Source: a candidate division WOR-3 bacterium (lineage in GTDB: Bacteria > Hydrothermota > Hydrothermia > Hydrothermales > JAJRUZ01). Taken from it: a DNA stretch of 33,465 nt. The stretch lies in assembly GCA_039804025.1 (NCBI GenBank), contig JBDRZP010000022.1:1-33465 (forward strand), read 5' to 3'. The notes under the pieces are model-generated. The model searched no databases. It saw only the letters and a list, made by a program, of their open reading frames with translations, and was not told where the DNA came from. Position numbers and translations under genes: made by a program. Of this stretch, positions 7,039 to 15,181 are shown piece by piece (positions within the stretch are counted from its first letter, which is position 1; the number at the start of each line of letters is the position of its first letter).

Positions 7039-7755
7039 ATGAAAAAAGAAATTGAAGAAATCCTTGAAACCATAGATATACTTAAATATATCTCTCAGAG
7101 AGCTAAAAAAGAAATTAAACACTTTGCTATATACATGATAATATTCGGGTTTTATATTTCAACCTGTGTTTTTATAACTCTTATAACAGGAAAATACATT
7201 TTATGGTTTTATCTTTTGCCTCTTGCCTTCTTTTTCTCTACAATCCACGTTTCAGGCATAATTTTCTCTATTTTAATATGGGGAATCTTTTCTATAATCT
7301 ATTTCTTTATAATTCCAAAACTTGGAATACCCCTATATATTTCTGCAATTTTTATTGGAATTCTTATTACCTTTGGTTATTACATGAACTACTACATAGG
7401 AATTAAAAGAAAAACTTATAAACCTCTCAATTCAAAATTAAGTGTAATTCCTAAAATAGGCATTTTCTGGGGATTTGCCTTTGCTGGAATTATATTTAAT
7501 ATCTTTCTTTTTTATAATGTTATTGGAGAAGATATAAATAAAATTGTCAATCCCCTTTATAGCTACACAACCGGAATGGGTCTTTTTGTTACAGGATTTG
7601 TTCTTCCATTTTTTTATATTCTTGGAATTATAGAAGTTATATTTATTCCTCTTCTTAATTATATGAATAATGCCTTAGCCTATATCACCAATGGGATTGT
7701 TGGTTTACTTATGGCATTTTATTCTATTTACCTTTTAAAAAAGAAAGAGAAATAA
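7039..7755 (+). CDS. Multi-pass membrane protein of unknown function
   Basis: The 238 aa contain a charged N-terminal helix (residues 1-25, KKEIEEILETIDILKYI) and about six transmembrane segments. Proteins of this layout, with a soluble amphipathic start and several membrane helices, often sit downstream of small winged-helix regulators. The family is not recognised. It has no Shine-Dalgarno sequence. An 11-nt motif, GGTTCAAATCC, lies 33 nt before the start and recurs 34 nt before the first gene of the operon. It ends 1 nt from the convergent lipoprotein gene. Confidence 0.6.
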   Translation: MKKEIEEILETIDILKYISQRAKKEIKHFAIYMIIFGFYISTCVFITLITGKYILWFYLLPLAFFFSTIHVSGIIFSILIWGIFSIIYFFIIPKLGIPLYISAIFIGILITFGYYMNYYIGIKRKTYKPLNSKLSVIPKIGIFWGFAFAGIIFNIFLFYNVIGEDINKIVNPLYSYTTGMGLFVTGFVLPFFYILGIIEVIFIPLLNYMNNALAYITNGIVGLLMAFYSIYLLKKKEK

Positions 7756-7765
7756 TTTATTTCTT
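7742..7765. terminator. Possible bidirectional hairpin between convergent genes
   Basis: AAAGA(G)AAATAA pairs with TTATTTCTTT around 7742-7765 and covers both stop codons. It is AT-only and has one bulge, so it is weak, but no other structure separates the converging transcripts. Confidence 0.3.
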
Positions 7766-8473
7766 TATATAAAAACTTTTCCTTCTTTCTACATATGCTC
7801 CAAAAACACCCTTTACCCACTCTTCCTCTATCCTATCACTCCTGTTTAAATTCCAGTAATAAAGATCTTCATTTTCAGCCCTGACATAAACCCTGTAAAT
7901 ACCCTCAGATTTAAATGCACTTTCCCTCCTGAAAAGATCAAAGAGAGTATCAGGTGAGAAAAAAATATAAAAAAGTGAGTCCGGAGTATTCTCTAAATAA
8001 ATAACATAAAATTTCGCTCCTTCACTTTTATTCCATATAAGTAAATTGTTAGAAGGAACATAAATCGTATCGTAAATGGGATAAATTATATTAAAATCAG
8101 TTGGAACCTTTGTAACCTTGAGAAGCTCCCTTGAATCAGGAAACTCAATTTTAAGGGTACAATCTGTACCTGAGGGAACATAAAAAGTATCATAATATAC
8201 AAGATATTCATTTGAATCTATGTCACTAACTATTTTTTCTTTAAATAAATATTCTTTACCCCCAAATTTTATTTTAACAGAACACCCAGAAACACCTTGT
8301 GATGGAACTTCATCTGGACTATATAACCTATCAACAAAAACAATCTGCTCTTCAATTTTTTTACTTGACTTTAATACACACCAAACAATGTAATCCGGAA
8401 TAATCACCTTTTCTATTTCTTTTTTACAGGAAATAAAAATTAAAGTCAAAAGAAAAATTTTTAATCTTTTCAT
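7757..8473 (-). CDS. DUF4249-like lipoprotein partner of the TonB receptor
   Basis: The 238 aa begin with a lipoprotein signal (MKRLKIFLLTLIFISC, Cys16 as the probable lipidated residue). The rest is beta-rich with no enzyme motif. The first part (VWCVLKSS, SPDEVPSQGVSGCSVKI) resembles the N-terminal strands of DUF4249 lipoproteins, which are usually encoded directly after carboxypeptidase-regulatory-domain TonB receptors, exactly as here. It starts 1 nt before the receptor stop, so it is the last gene of the operon. An accessory surface lipoprotein is the likely role. The ligand is unknown and the family match is from memory of pattern rather than a search. Confidence 0.6.
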   Translation of the reverse strand: MKRLKIFLLTLIFISCKKEIEKVIIPDYIVWCVLKSSKKIEEQIVFVDRLYSPDEVPSQGVSGCSVKIKFGGKEYLFKEKIVSDIDSNEYLVYYDTFYVPSGTDCTLKIEFPDSRELLKVTKVPTDFNIIYPIYDTIYVPSNNLLIWNKSEGAKFYVIYLENTPDSLFYIFFSPDTLFDLFRRESAFKSEGIYRVYVRAENEDLYYWNLNRSDRIEEEWVKGVFGAYVERRKSFYIKK

Positions 8474-10657
8474 CTAAAAAATAATTTTTATTTCAAAACT
8501 TGGAACAAAGGGAATTTGATATAATTCTCGCCTTACAGGTGGTTCTTTATCATAATCATAATAATATAAAAATACATTTTTTCTATTGTAAACATTTATT
8601 ATACTCAAGGAATAAAAGCCCTTAATTTTTTTTATTTTGAAATCCCTTGAAAGGGAAATATCAAGCCTGTGATAAGGTGGAAACCTTACACTATAAGGAT
8701 AGGATTCAATTTCATCCCATATAACCTTTGGATATCTATCTGGATATGGATTATAAAAGAATCTATACCTTTTAATAACATCTGTGAAGGGTGAACCAGT
8801 TGTATATAAAAAATTTAACCCCAGATCTAAATTGAATATTAACTTATAAAATAAACTTAAAGAAAAATTGAAGGTTTTATCCCACCTCATTGAATGATAT
8901 TTGTTTTCCTTTTCAAATTTTCCGTGAGACTTTAATACTGTCAAACTTAAATTAAAATTTAATTTTCCAAAGGTCTTTTCAATAAAAGAATCAAAACCGT
9001 AACTTTCTCCTTGCCCTTTTAAAAACAAGGTTTTATCAGGATTTAATGGGTCATAACTTTTTATTTCATAGTCAAGAATGTAATCATACTTCTTGTAAAA
9101 GATTTCAAAATCAATTTTACCCCAATCTGGCAAATAGGAAATTCCTGTTATATAATGTTTTGAATTCATTGGCCTATAACCATCAAAAATTGTTACCCAG
9201 TAATAAAAGGGATCAAAAACTTCTGAAAAGTTAACAGCTATTAGATACTGATTGAAAACTCCTGTTGCAAACTTTATTGCAAGGTTTTCCCTCAGAAAAT
9301 ATTTTAAATTAATTCTTGGTTCTATTCTAAAACTTTTAGCATTTCTCTCGGGTGTTTCCTTGATTCTTAAATAAAAATAATTTGTCCTTAAACCCGGATT
9401 AATTCTTAAATTATTTACTTTGAAATTTAATTCAGAAAAGAAAGAAAGGATGTGAGGATTTCCTTTATCAAGTTGTTTAATACCAAAAATATCATTCTGA
9501 AATTTTCCATTTAGATTCTCATATTCAAAACCAAAAGTTTTATCAAAACTTCCCTTAAACTCTCCCTTCCATTTTAAACCAGCTATGGAAACAGGATTCC
9601 AGAGGGAAATAAACTCTCCTATTTTAAAATAACTGAAAAAAGAAGAGAAAAATAAATTTATTTCATGAAAGTTTTTTCTATGTATATAAAAAGTTCTAAA
9701 GGAAAAACCATCATTTCCCCATTTTAAAAGGATTTCATCTTTTTTCTGATAAAATAAATCTCTACTTGTAATGTAGGAGAATTTAAATCTTAAAGAGGGT
9801 GATTTTTCAATCTGATAGGAAGATAAAATATCAAAAAAATGATAGGGAAATTCAAAATCCCTGTTTATCAAAGAAATATATTTATCAAAATAGGTTCTTC
9901 TCAAAAAAACAAGGTAATTTCCCTTAAAAAGCTTTCCTTCATTTAAAAGGCGGAAAGATAAAAAACTTAAAGCTAATTCAAAATTTATTTTTTCTGAATT
10001 ACCAGGTTTTATTTCAGCATATAAAAGAGAGGATAAAGCATTTCCAAATTGAGCCCCATAAGCTCCCCTATAAAATTCATACCTTGAAAGTGCTGAAAGA
10101 TCAAAAACCGAGAAAATTCCACCCAGATGATAGGGGTTATAAAGGGGAATTTCATCAATAAGTGTTAAATTTTCCTGAGGAGAACCACCCCTAACAGAGA
10201 ACCTGCCTGATAAATCTGTTACCTGAACCACACCAGGTAAGGTGGAAACTGTTCTTAAAAGATCTCCTTCAATAAATTTTGGAAGTCTCTTTAAAATTTC
10301 TGTTTCCCTTTTTACGGCAGAAGCCCTTTCCTCTTCAAATTCCTTTTTTCTTGAATAAATGATAATTTTTTCAATTTCTATTTCAATCTGATTTAGCTCA
10401 ACATTTAAAATTTTATTCTCTCCTTCCCTTAATTCCACTTCTAAACATTTTTCCTCATAACCAACAATTTTAAAACATAAAAGATATTTTCCTTCTTTTA
10501 ATTTTGAAATAACATAAAAACCCCTTTCATCTGTAAGTGTTCCTTTATTTAAATCCTTTATATAAACAAAAACAAAAGGAAGAGATTCACTTGTTTTTTT
10601 ATCTATCACCCTTCCAGAAATACTTGAAAAGGCTATAAGAATTTTAAACAAAATCAT
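8474..10657 (-). CDS. TonB-dependent receptor with carboxypeptidase-regulatory domain
   Basis: The 727 aa begin with a short signal sequence. A CarbopepD_reg-like domain follows at residues about 14-95 (ISGRVIDKKTSESLPFVFVYI, then GTLTDERGFYVI, then YLLCFKIVGYEE). The plug domain is at about 115-225, with the typical RGGSPQENLTLIDEIPLYNPYH segment, and the rest is a beta-barrel rich in alternating aromatic strands that ends in FEIKIIF, a terminal strand typical of outer-membrane proteins. It is shorter than many SusC proteins and no SusD follows; the partner is a DUF4249-like lipoprotein. It overlaps or abuts neighbours in a five-gene minus-strand operon. The substrate cannot be told. Confidence 0.9.
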   Translation of the reverse strand: MILFKILIAFSSISGRVIDKKTSESLPFVFVYIKDLNKGTLTDERGFYVISKLKEGKYLLCFKIVGYEEKCLEVELREGENKILNVELNQIEIEIEKIIIYSRKKEFEEERASAVKRETEILKRLPKFIEGDLLRTVSTLPGVVQVTDLSGRFSVRGGSPQENLTLIDEIPLYNPYHLGGIFSVFDLSALSRYEFYRGAYGAQFGNALSSLLYAEIKPGNSEKINFELALSFLSFRLLNEGKLFKGNYLVFLRRTYFDKYISLINRDFEFPYHFFDILSSYQIEKSPSLRFKFSYITSRDLFYQKKDEILLKWGNDGFSFRTFYIHRKNFHEINLFFSSFFSYFKIGEFISLWNPVSIAGLKWKGEFKGSFDKTFGFEYENLNGKFQNDIFGIKQLDKGNPHILSFFSELNFKVNNLRINPGLRTNYFYLRIKETPERNAKSFRIEPRINLKYFLRENLAIKFATGVFNQYLIAVNFSEVFDPFYYWVTIFDGYRPMNSKHYITGISYLPDWGKIDFEIFYKKYDYILDYEIKSYDPLNPDKTLFLKGQGESYGFDSFIEKTFGKLNFNLSLTVLKSHGKFEKENKYHSMRWDKTFNFSLSLFYKLIFNLDLGLNFLYTTGSPFTDVIKRYRFFYNPYPDRYPKVIWDEIESYPYSVRFPPYHRLDISLSRDFKIKKIKGFYSLSIINVYNRKNVFLYYYDYDKEPPVRRELYQIPFVPSFEIKIIF

Positions 10658-10658
10658 T

Positions 10659-11195
10659 TTAAGTATTAATTGCCATAAGAAAAGGACAGTTTATATGTAG
10701 TTTTTTATAACTCAAATTTTTATGACAATAATAACCTGAAATTTCAAAGCTAAAATTGAAAATTGAACCCCTTAAAATTTTTCTTTTTATGCTATAAGAC
10801 CAGGCTCTTTCTCTTTTACTTTCATTAACTGAAACTATAATGTATACTTTACCTACTTCCATATCCAGAATATCATCACCTGAAGGAGAAGATTTTCCCT
10901 TTATTCCTCCAACCATTGGATGGGAATGAAAATCTCCTATAACTTTAAGATTTTCAATTTTTAAGGAATTAATTAATTGAATTATTCTTTTTTCTCTCTT
11001 TGCTATAGGCGCAACACTGTAAGGAGACTTTTTTACAATCTGTAAAACCTGCGCATCCTCAACAATTATTTCCCTATTATTAAAATAACCAAGTATAAGA
11101 CCATAACATTCATAGTGATAAGATTCTGCTGAGGCAAGTATCATTTCAAGGAAAGCTGGAGGTTTCAAAATAATAACATCTGGTGATAAATTCAT
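10659..11195 (-). CDS. JAMM/MPN (JAB) metalloprotease-like protein
   Basis: The 178 aa contain the JAMM zinc site: Glu29 in YHYECYGLILG, the H-S-H-P segment (His90 and His92) and S-G-D-D (Ser105, Asp108). The gap between HxH and Ser is 12 residues instead of the classic 7, a variant seen in bacterial JAB proteins. The domain covers almost the whole protein, and a short His/Cys-containing tail follows. Bacterial JAB proteins cleave isopeptide or peptide bonds, often next to ubiquitin-like or sulfur-carrier proteins; none is encoded nearby. It lies 1 nt upstream of the TonB receptor gene and 2 nt after the cNMP-binding gene, so it is co-transcribed with both. Confidence 0.85.
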   Translation of the reverse strand: MNLSPDVIILKPPAFLEMILASAESYHYECYGLILGYFNNREIIVEDAQVLQIVKKSPYSVAPIAKREKRIIQLINSLKIENLKVIGDFHSHPMVGGIKGKSSPSGDDILDMEVGKVYIIVSVNESKRERAWSYSIKRKILRGSIFNFSFEISGYYCHKNLSYKKLHINCPFLMAINT

Positions 11196-11197
11196 AG

Positions 11198-11710
11198 TTA
11201 AAAAATAAAACCCTCTTTTAAATTTTCTTTTAACTGATTAAGTTCATCTTTTTCTATTTTATCTTTTTTTAAATATTCAGATACAATAAGATTCATATTG
11301 CTTAACCTTTCTGCTATAATTCTTGAAATTGAAAATAAAATCTCAATGTAAGGTTTTTCTCCTTTTAAAATTTTTTCCTCAAGAAGTTTTCCATCAATTC
11401 TAAAAAAAACTGAATCCTTACTTGCCCTTAAAGTTGCTGTTCTTCCACTCTTTAGAAGAAAAGAAAGCTCACCTATTATTGCTCCTTCCTTTAACTCTGC
11501 AATTTTTACAAGTTCTTTTCCCTTTAAAATTTCAGCTTCACCTTCAACAATTATATATAAATCCTCTCCTTCTGAACCTTCCTTAAAAAGTATTTCGCCC
11601 TTTTTAAGATATATAAAAGACGCAATTGAAGAAATATCATCTATACCCTTTTCACCTATACCTTTAAGTAAGGGGTGATTTAAAAGGAAATTTTTATAAG
11701 TTTCTTTCAT
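11198..11710 (-). CDS. Cyclic-nucleotide-binding domain protein
   Basis: The 170 aa consist of one cNMP-binding beta-roll (residues about 14-130) with the phosphate-binding cassette GELSFLLKSGRTATL and the typical FKEGSEGEDLYIIVEGEAEI strand. A C-terminal helical tail follows, but no helix-turn-helix, so it is not a complete Crp/Fnr regulator. It probably acts through partners or as a cAMP/cGMP sensor. Its 5' end overlaps the DUF2520 gene by 17 nt. A class III nucleotide cyclase is encoded elsewhere in the window (31022-32371) and could supply its ligand, which is inference. Confidence 0.85.
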   Translation of the reverse strand: MKETYKNFLLNHPLLKGIGEKGIDDISSIASFIYLKKGEILFKEGSEGEDLYIIVEGEAEILKGKELVKIAELKEGAIIGELSFLLKSGRTATLRASKDSVFFRIDGKLLEEKILKGEKPYIEILFSISRIIAERLSNMNLIVSEYLKKDKIEKDELNQLKENLKEGFIF

Positions 11711-12437
11711 TTAAAATTTTCTCTGTTAAATAATTATAAATCTTGTATAAATCTTTTTTAAAATTTTTTAATATTTTCCTGTGAAGTTTTATTGTTTTTA
11801 AATCCTTTCTTCTCGCAGGACCTGTTAAAGAGTTTTTTGCTCCTTTTGAAAGGACATTTTTAAAGGATGCATTTATTATTGGTTTTAAAATTTCTCCTTT
11901 TAATTTTAAACCTTCGAGGATTTCCTCTGCCTTTAAAATTGAATATACGGGAAAATTTGAGGCAAAAACACAGGCGATATGAATCAAAATCTGCTCTTTA
12001 TCCTCCATTTTTATTATTTTAAAATCCCTTGAAAATAATTTTTTTAAGATTTTATAAGTTTCTTCATCCCCTGAAAATGTTGTATATATATTTTTAAAAC
12101 TTCCTTTACTTCTTTCAGGAAAAGTTTGAATTGGATGAAGTTTACCTATAAAATTTCTTTTTTTCTTTAAAGGCTCAAGAATTGATAAAGGTGTTGCACC
12201 TGAAAGATGAATAAAGTGTTTCCCTTTAATCCCTTTTATTTTACTTATTTCTTTAACCCTTAAAGAAATAAGATCATCCTTAACAGTTATGAAAATTAAA
12301 TCTGAATTTATAACTAAGTCCTTTAAATTTCCTTTCCCTTTTGTTACTGAAAATATATTTACCTTAATAGATTTTTCCCTCAAAAGGTCATAGAGGGAAC
12401 TTCCAACTTTTCCAAATCCAATAATTCCTGCTTTCAC
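11694..12437 (-). CDS. Rossmann-fold DUF2520 protein
   Basis: The 247 aa begin with a glycine-rich NAD(P)-binding loop (GIIGFGKVGSSL). The Rossmann half extends to about residue 120, with HLSGATPLSILEPL and IGKLHPIQTFP, motifs typical of the Rossmann-like/DUF2520 pair. The C-terminal helical DUF2520 half includes HIACVFASNFPVYS and LTGPARRKD. These proteins resemble 2-dehydropantoate reductase and pyrroline-5-carboxylate reductase, but no reaction has been settled from the sequence. The start is GTG at 12437, 7 nt after a -10-like TATAAT, so the mRNA may be leaderless. It is the first gene of a five-gene operon. Confidence 0.88.
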   Translation of the reverse strand: MKAGIIGFGKVGSSLYDLLREKSIKVNIFSVTKGKGNLKDLVINSDLIFITVKDDLISLRVKEISKIKGIKGKHFIHLSGATPLSILEPLKKKRNFIGKLHPIQTFPERSKGSFKNIYTTFSGDEETYKILKKLFSRDFKIIKMEDKEQILIHIACVFASNFPVYSILKAEEILEGLKLKGEILKPIINASFKNVLSKGAKNSLTGPARRKDLKTIKLHRKILKNFKKDLYKIYNYLTEKILNERNL

Positions 12438-12444
12438 AATATAT

Positions 12445-12452
12445 ATTATAAT
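12445..12452. promoter_or_regulatory. Overlapping divergent -10 boxes
   Basis: The sequence ATTATAAT gives TATAAT on both strands: 12447-12452 on plus and 12445-12450 on minus. The plus start codon is 5 nt downstream of its box and the minus GTG is 7 nt downstream of its box. No convincing -35 is seen on either side. Transcription would start at or within a few nt of the start codon in both directions. Confidence 0.55.
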
Positions 12453-12457
12453 TAATT

Positions 12458-13495
12458 ATGAAACTCTTCTCTATAAAAGAAAAAATTTTAAAATCCTTAA
12501 ATAACATGGATTTTGACGAGGAAATTTTTTTAGATGTATTTAAATTTCAGTATGATAACAATGAAGTATATAAAAAATTCTGTGATAGGTTTAATAAGGA
12601 TAAAAGCAAGGTAAAAAATTTTGAGGATATTCCTTTAATGCCTGTTAGATTCTTTAAAAAATATGAGGTTAGGTCAATTAAAGAAAAACCAAAAGTTATT
12701 TTCCTTTCATCTGGAACAAGTGAGTTTTTAAGGTCAAAATCCTTTTATGTGGATACTGAATTTATAAATAGAAGTATCCTTATTTCCTTTAAACATTTTG
12801 TTTTGCCTGATGATTTAAAAACTAACTTTTATATATTTTTTGAACCTTTTGAAAAAAGGAATAATTCCTCCCTTTCCTATATGCTTTCCCTTGTTGCAAA
12901 AAATTTTTCAAAAAATTTTTATTTTGTGTTTGATAGAAAAGATTATAAGGATGCTCTTAAAAAAATGAAAAGAGAAAAGAAAAAAATAGTATTACTTGGA
13001 ACAACCCTTTCCCTTTATGCTTTTGCTATTTTTTTAAAGGAAAATAATGAAAAAATTTTTTTAAAGGAAGGCTCAAGAATTATGGATACAGGTGGATGGA
13101 AAACTAAAAGGATTTTATTAAAGGGAAAAGATTTAATAAAGATTTATAAAGAATTTTTTAACATTGATGAAAATTATGTTATAAATGAATATGGAATGTG
13201 TGAAATTGCCTCACAGTTCTATGATATAACTTTAAGAAAATTTATTTTTGAAAACAAAAAGGTAAGATTTAAATCTTCTTTACCCTTTTTAAGATTTAGA
13301 ATTTTAAATGAAGAGGGAAAATTAAGTAATAAGGGCTTAATAGCAATTTACGACCTATTCAATCTTGAAACCTGTTCTTTTCTTTTAACACCTGATATGG
13401 GAAAAATTAAAGGAAAAGGTTTTGAAATAATTGAAAGGGTTGATGAGGAATTAAGGGGCTGTGCCTTAATAAGTGAAAGTATTCTTTTTAACTAA
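12458..13495 (+). CDS. LuxE/PaaK-type acyl-adenylating protein
   Basis: The 345 aa match the acyl-protein synthetase (LuxE) family in length. The phosphate-binding loop is FLSSGTS at residues 82-88, preceded by DIPLMPVRFFK. Later come the family segments ILLKGKDL, EYGMCE and a basic C-terminal region. LuxE-like proteins activate acyl groups as adenylates and transfer them to a protein or carrier. Here no luciferase or acyl carrier genes are present, so an unrelated acyl or sugar-linked substrate is likely. It is convergent with neuB, the two 3' ends overlapping by 4 nt. It appears to use a near-leaderless start. Confidence 0.85.
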   Translation: MKLFSIKEKILKSLNNMDFDEEIFLDVFKFQYDNNEVYKKFCDRFNKDKSKVKNFEDIPLMPVRFFKKYEVRSIKEKPKVIFLSSGTSEFLRSKSFYVDTEFINRSILISFKHFVLPDDLKTNFYIFFEPFEKRNNSSLSYMLSLVAKNFSKNFYFVFDRKDYKDALKKMKREKKKIVLLGTTLSLYAFAIFLKENNEKIFLKEGSRIMDTGGWKTKRILLKGKDLIKIYKEFFNIDENYVINEYGMCEIASQFYDITLRKFIFENKKVRFKSSLPFLRFRILNEEGKLSNKGLIAIYDLFNLETCSFLLTPDMGKIKGKGFEIIERVDEELRGCALISESILFN

Positions 13496-14526
13496 TCCTC
13501 TAAATCCTCTTCAAAAAGGGGTTCAAATTTTCTTTTGTCTCTTTTTAACTTTTTCCCTAAAACTTCAAAAACTCTGTCAGGAGTTATGCCTTTTATTGGT
13601 CTTAAAGTTACAATATCACTTTTTTCAATTATTTCTCCTTTTCTTTTATCCCTTTTCAAATAAATTGATCTTCTTGCAACTTTTTTTACTTCAATTTCAC
13701 TTTTTGTTATTCTTTTAATTCCATCACCGAGCATTTTTTCTGTTAGTCTTATATTTTTAACCCATAAAAAGAGCTCTTCAGGTGAAAGGGAAGCCTGATG
13801 ATCTGGACCAGGAAGACCCTTCCATAGAGTGAAGTGTTTTTCAATAATTTTTGCTCCAAGAGAAACTGCAATACAACTTGCAAGATATCCTTCTGAATGG
13901 TCTGAAAATCCTATTATTGCATCTGGAAACTCCCTTTTAAAATTTTCAATAACTTTCAAATTGAGTTCATCAAAAGGTGCTGGATATTCTGATGTGCATT
14001 GAAGTATAGCAATTTCAGGAATTTTTCTTTCTTTTAGAAATTCATAAGTTTTTTTTACTTCTTCCCAATCTGCCATTCCTGTTGAAATTATAACTGGTTT
14101 TTTAAAATCTGCTATTGCATCGAGAAGATAAAAGTTATTTAAGTCTGTGGAACTTATTTTAAAAAAAGGAACACCAATTTCATTTAAAAATTCTGCTGAT
14201 CTTATATCATAAGGGGTTGAGAAAAATAAAATTCCAATTTTATCACAGTAATTCTTTATAATCTTAAAATCTTCAAAGGAAAGTTCCAGTTTCTTACACA
14301 TCTCATACATATCCTCTGATTCATCTTTTCTTTTCTGATAGGGTGCTTTCTCTGTTCCTCTTGAAATAACCTCTTCTGTTATGAAGGTCTGAAATTTAAC
14401 AGAATCACAGCTTGCCTTTTTAGCAAGATCACATAAATAAAGGGCTAAATCCCTTGATCCATTATGGTTATCACCTGCTTCTGCTATTAAAAAAGTTTTA
14501 TCTTTTGTTAGATCTTTCAGTTTCAT
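13492..14526 (-). CDS. neuB: N-acetylneuraminate / nonulosonate synthase
   Basis: The 344 aa correspond to a full NeuB-family synthase. The TIM-barrel half includes IAEAGDNHNG, VKFQTF, FFSTPYD, KISSTDL, ISTGMADW, LQCTSEYPAP, GFSDHS, GAKIIEKHFT and PGPDHQASL. The SAF (antifreeze-like) domain follows at about 280-340 (RRSIYLKRDKRKGEII, ITLRPIKGI). The enzyme condenses phosphoenolpyruvate with an N-acetyl hexosamine-type sugar to make a nine-carbon nonulosonic acid. Which acid (sialic, legionaminic or another) cannot be told here. It overlaps neuA by 29 nt and they are surely co-expressed. The product presumably decorates a surface glycan. Confidence 0.9.
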   Translation of the reverse strand: MKLKDLTKDKTFLIAEAGDNHNGSRDLALYLCDLAKKASCDSVKFQTFITEEVISRGTEKAPYQKRKDESEDMYEMCKKLELSFEDFKIIKNYCDKIGILFFSTPYDIRSAEFLNEIGVPFFKISSTDLNNFYLLDAIADFKKPVIISTGMADWEEVKKTYEFLKERKIPEIAILQCTSEYPAPFDELNLKVIENFKREFPDAIIGFSDHSEGYLASCIAVSLGAKIIEKHFTLWKGLPGPDHQASLSPEELFLWVKNIRLTEKMLGDGIKRITKSEIEVKKVARRSIYLKRDKRKGEIIEKSDIVTLRPIKGITPDRVFEVLGKKLKRDKRKFEPLFEEDLED

Positions 14527-15181
14527 TTTTTAATTTTAAAATAATTTCAGCCATTTTTAAATCATATATTGTGTCTATATCAATAGATTTTTCCCTTGGC
14601 ATATAGTATATGGTTAATTTTTTTCCGTAAAAGGTTTTTTCCTTTAAAAGAGCTTTATATTTTGCTATAAAAATAGCTCCATTTGGTAAGAATAGTTTTT
14701 TTCTGAATTTTTTTGAAAAGTAAAAATCAAAGAATTTGTTTTTTTTATAAATTGCCCATTTAAAAGGTTTTTCAAAATCAGTAACACTTACAAGAAAATC
14801 AGCTCTTTCCCTTTTTATTTTATCAAAAGCCTTTAATATATCATTTTTATCCCTTAAAGGTGATGTTGGTTGTAATAAAAAAATATAGTTAAATTCTTCT
14901 TTTAATTTTTTTAAAACATGAAATACTGCACTAATTGTTTTTGCTTTGTCGCCTGATAATTTTGAAGGCCTCTTGATAACATCTACCCCTTTTTCTAAAC
15001 TTAATTTTTCTATTTCCTCAGAATCAGTTGAAATAACTATTTTGTCAAAAATTCCGCTTTTTAATGCCTCTTCAATTGTATATAAGATAAGTGGTTTTCC
15101 AAGAACTGGATAGATATTTTTATTTTTAAGCCTCTTTGAAGAGGCTCTTGCAGGTATTATACAGAGCAATTTATTCTTCAA
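14498..15181 (-). CDS. neuA: CMP-N-acetylneuraminate cytidylyltransferase
   Basis: The 227 aa begin with the nucleotide-binding motif IIPARASSKRLKNKNIYPV of the acylneuraminate cytidylyltransferase family. GKPLILYTIEEA, STDSEEIEKL and LLQPTSPLRDKNDI follow at typical spacing. The enzyme activates the nonulosonic acid from NeuB with CTP to a CMP-sugar for transfer to glycans. It is between the propeller gene (11-nt overlap) and neuB (29-nt overlap). No transferase or sugar-modification gene for the pathway is in the window, so most of the pathway is elsewhere. Confidence 0.92.
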   Translation of the reverse strand: MKNKLLCIIPARASSKRLKNKNIYPVLGKPLILYTIEEALKSGIFDKIVISTDSEEIEKLSLEKGVDVIKRPSKLSGDKAKTISAVFHVLKKLKEEFNYIFLLQPTSPLRDKNDILKAFDKIKRERADFLVSVTDFEKPFKWAIYKKNKFFDFYFSKKFRKKLFLPNGAIFIAKYKALLKEKTFYGKKLTIYYMPREKSIDIDTIYDLKMAEIILKLKNETERSNKR

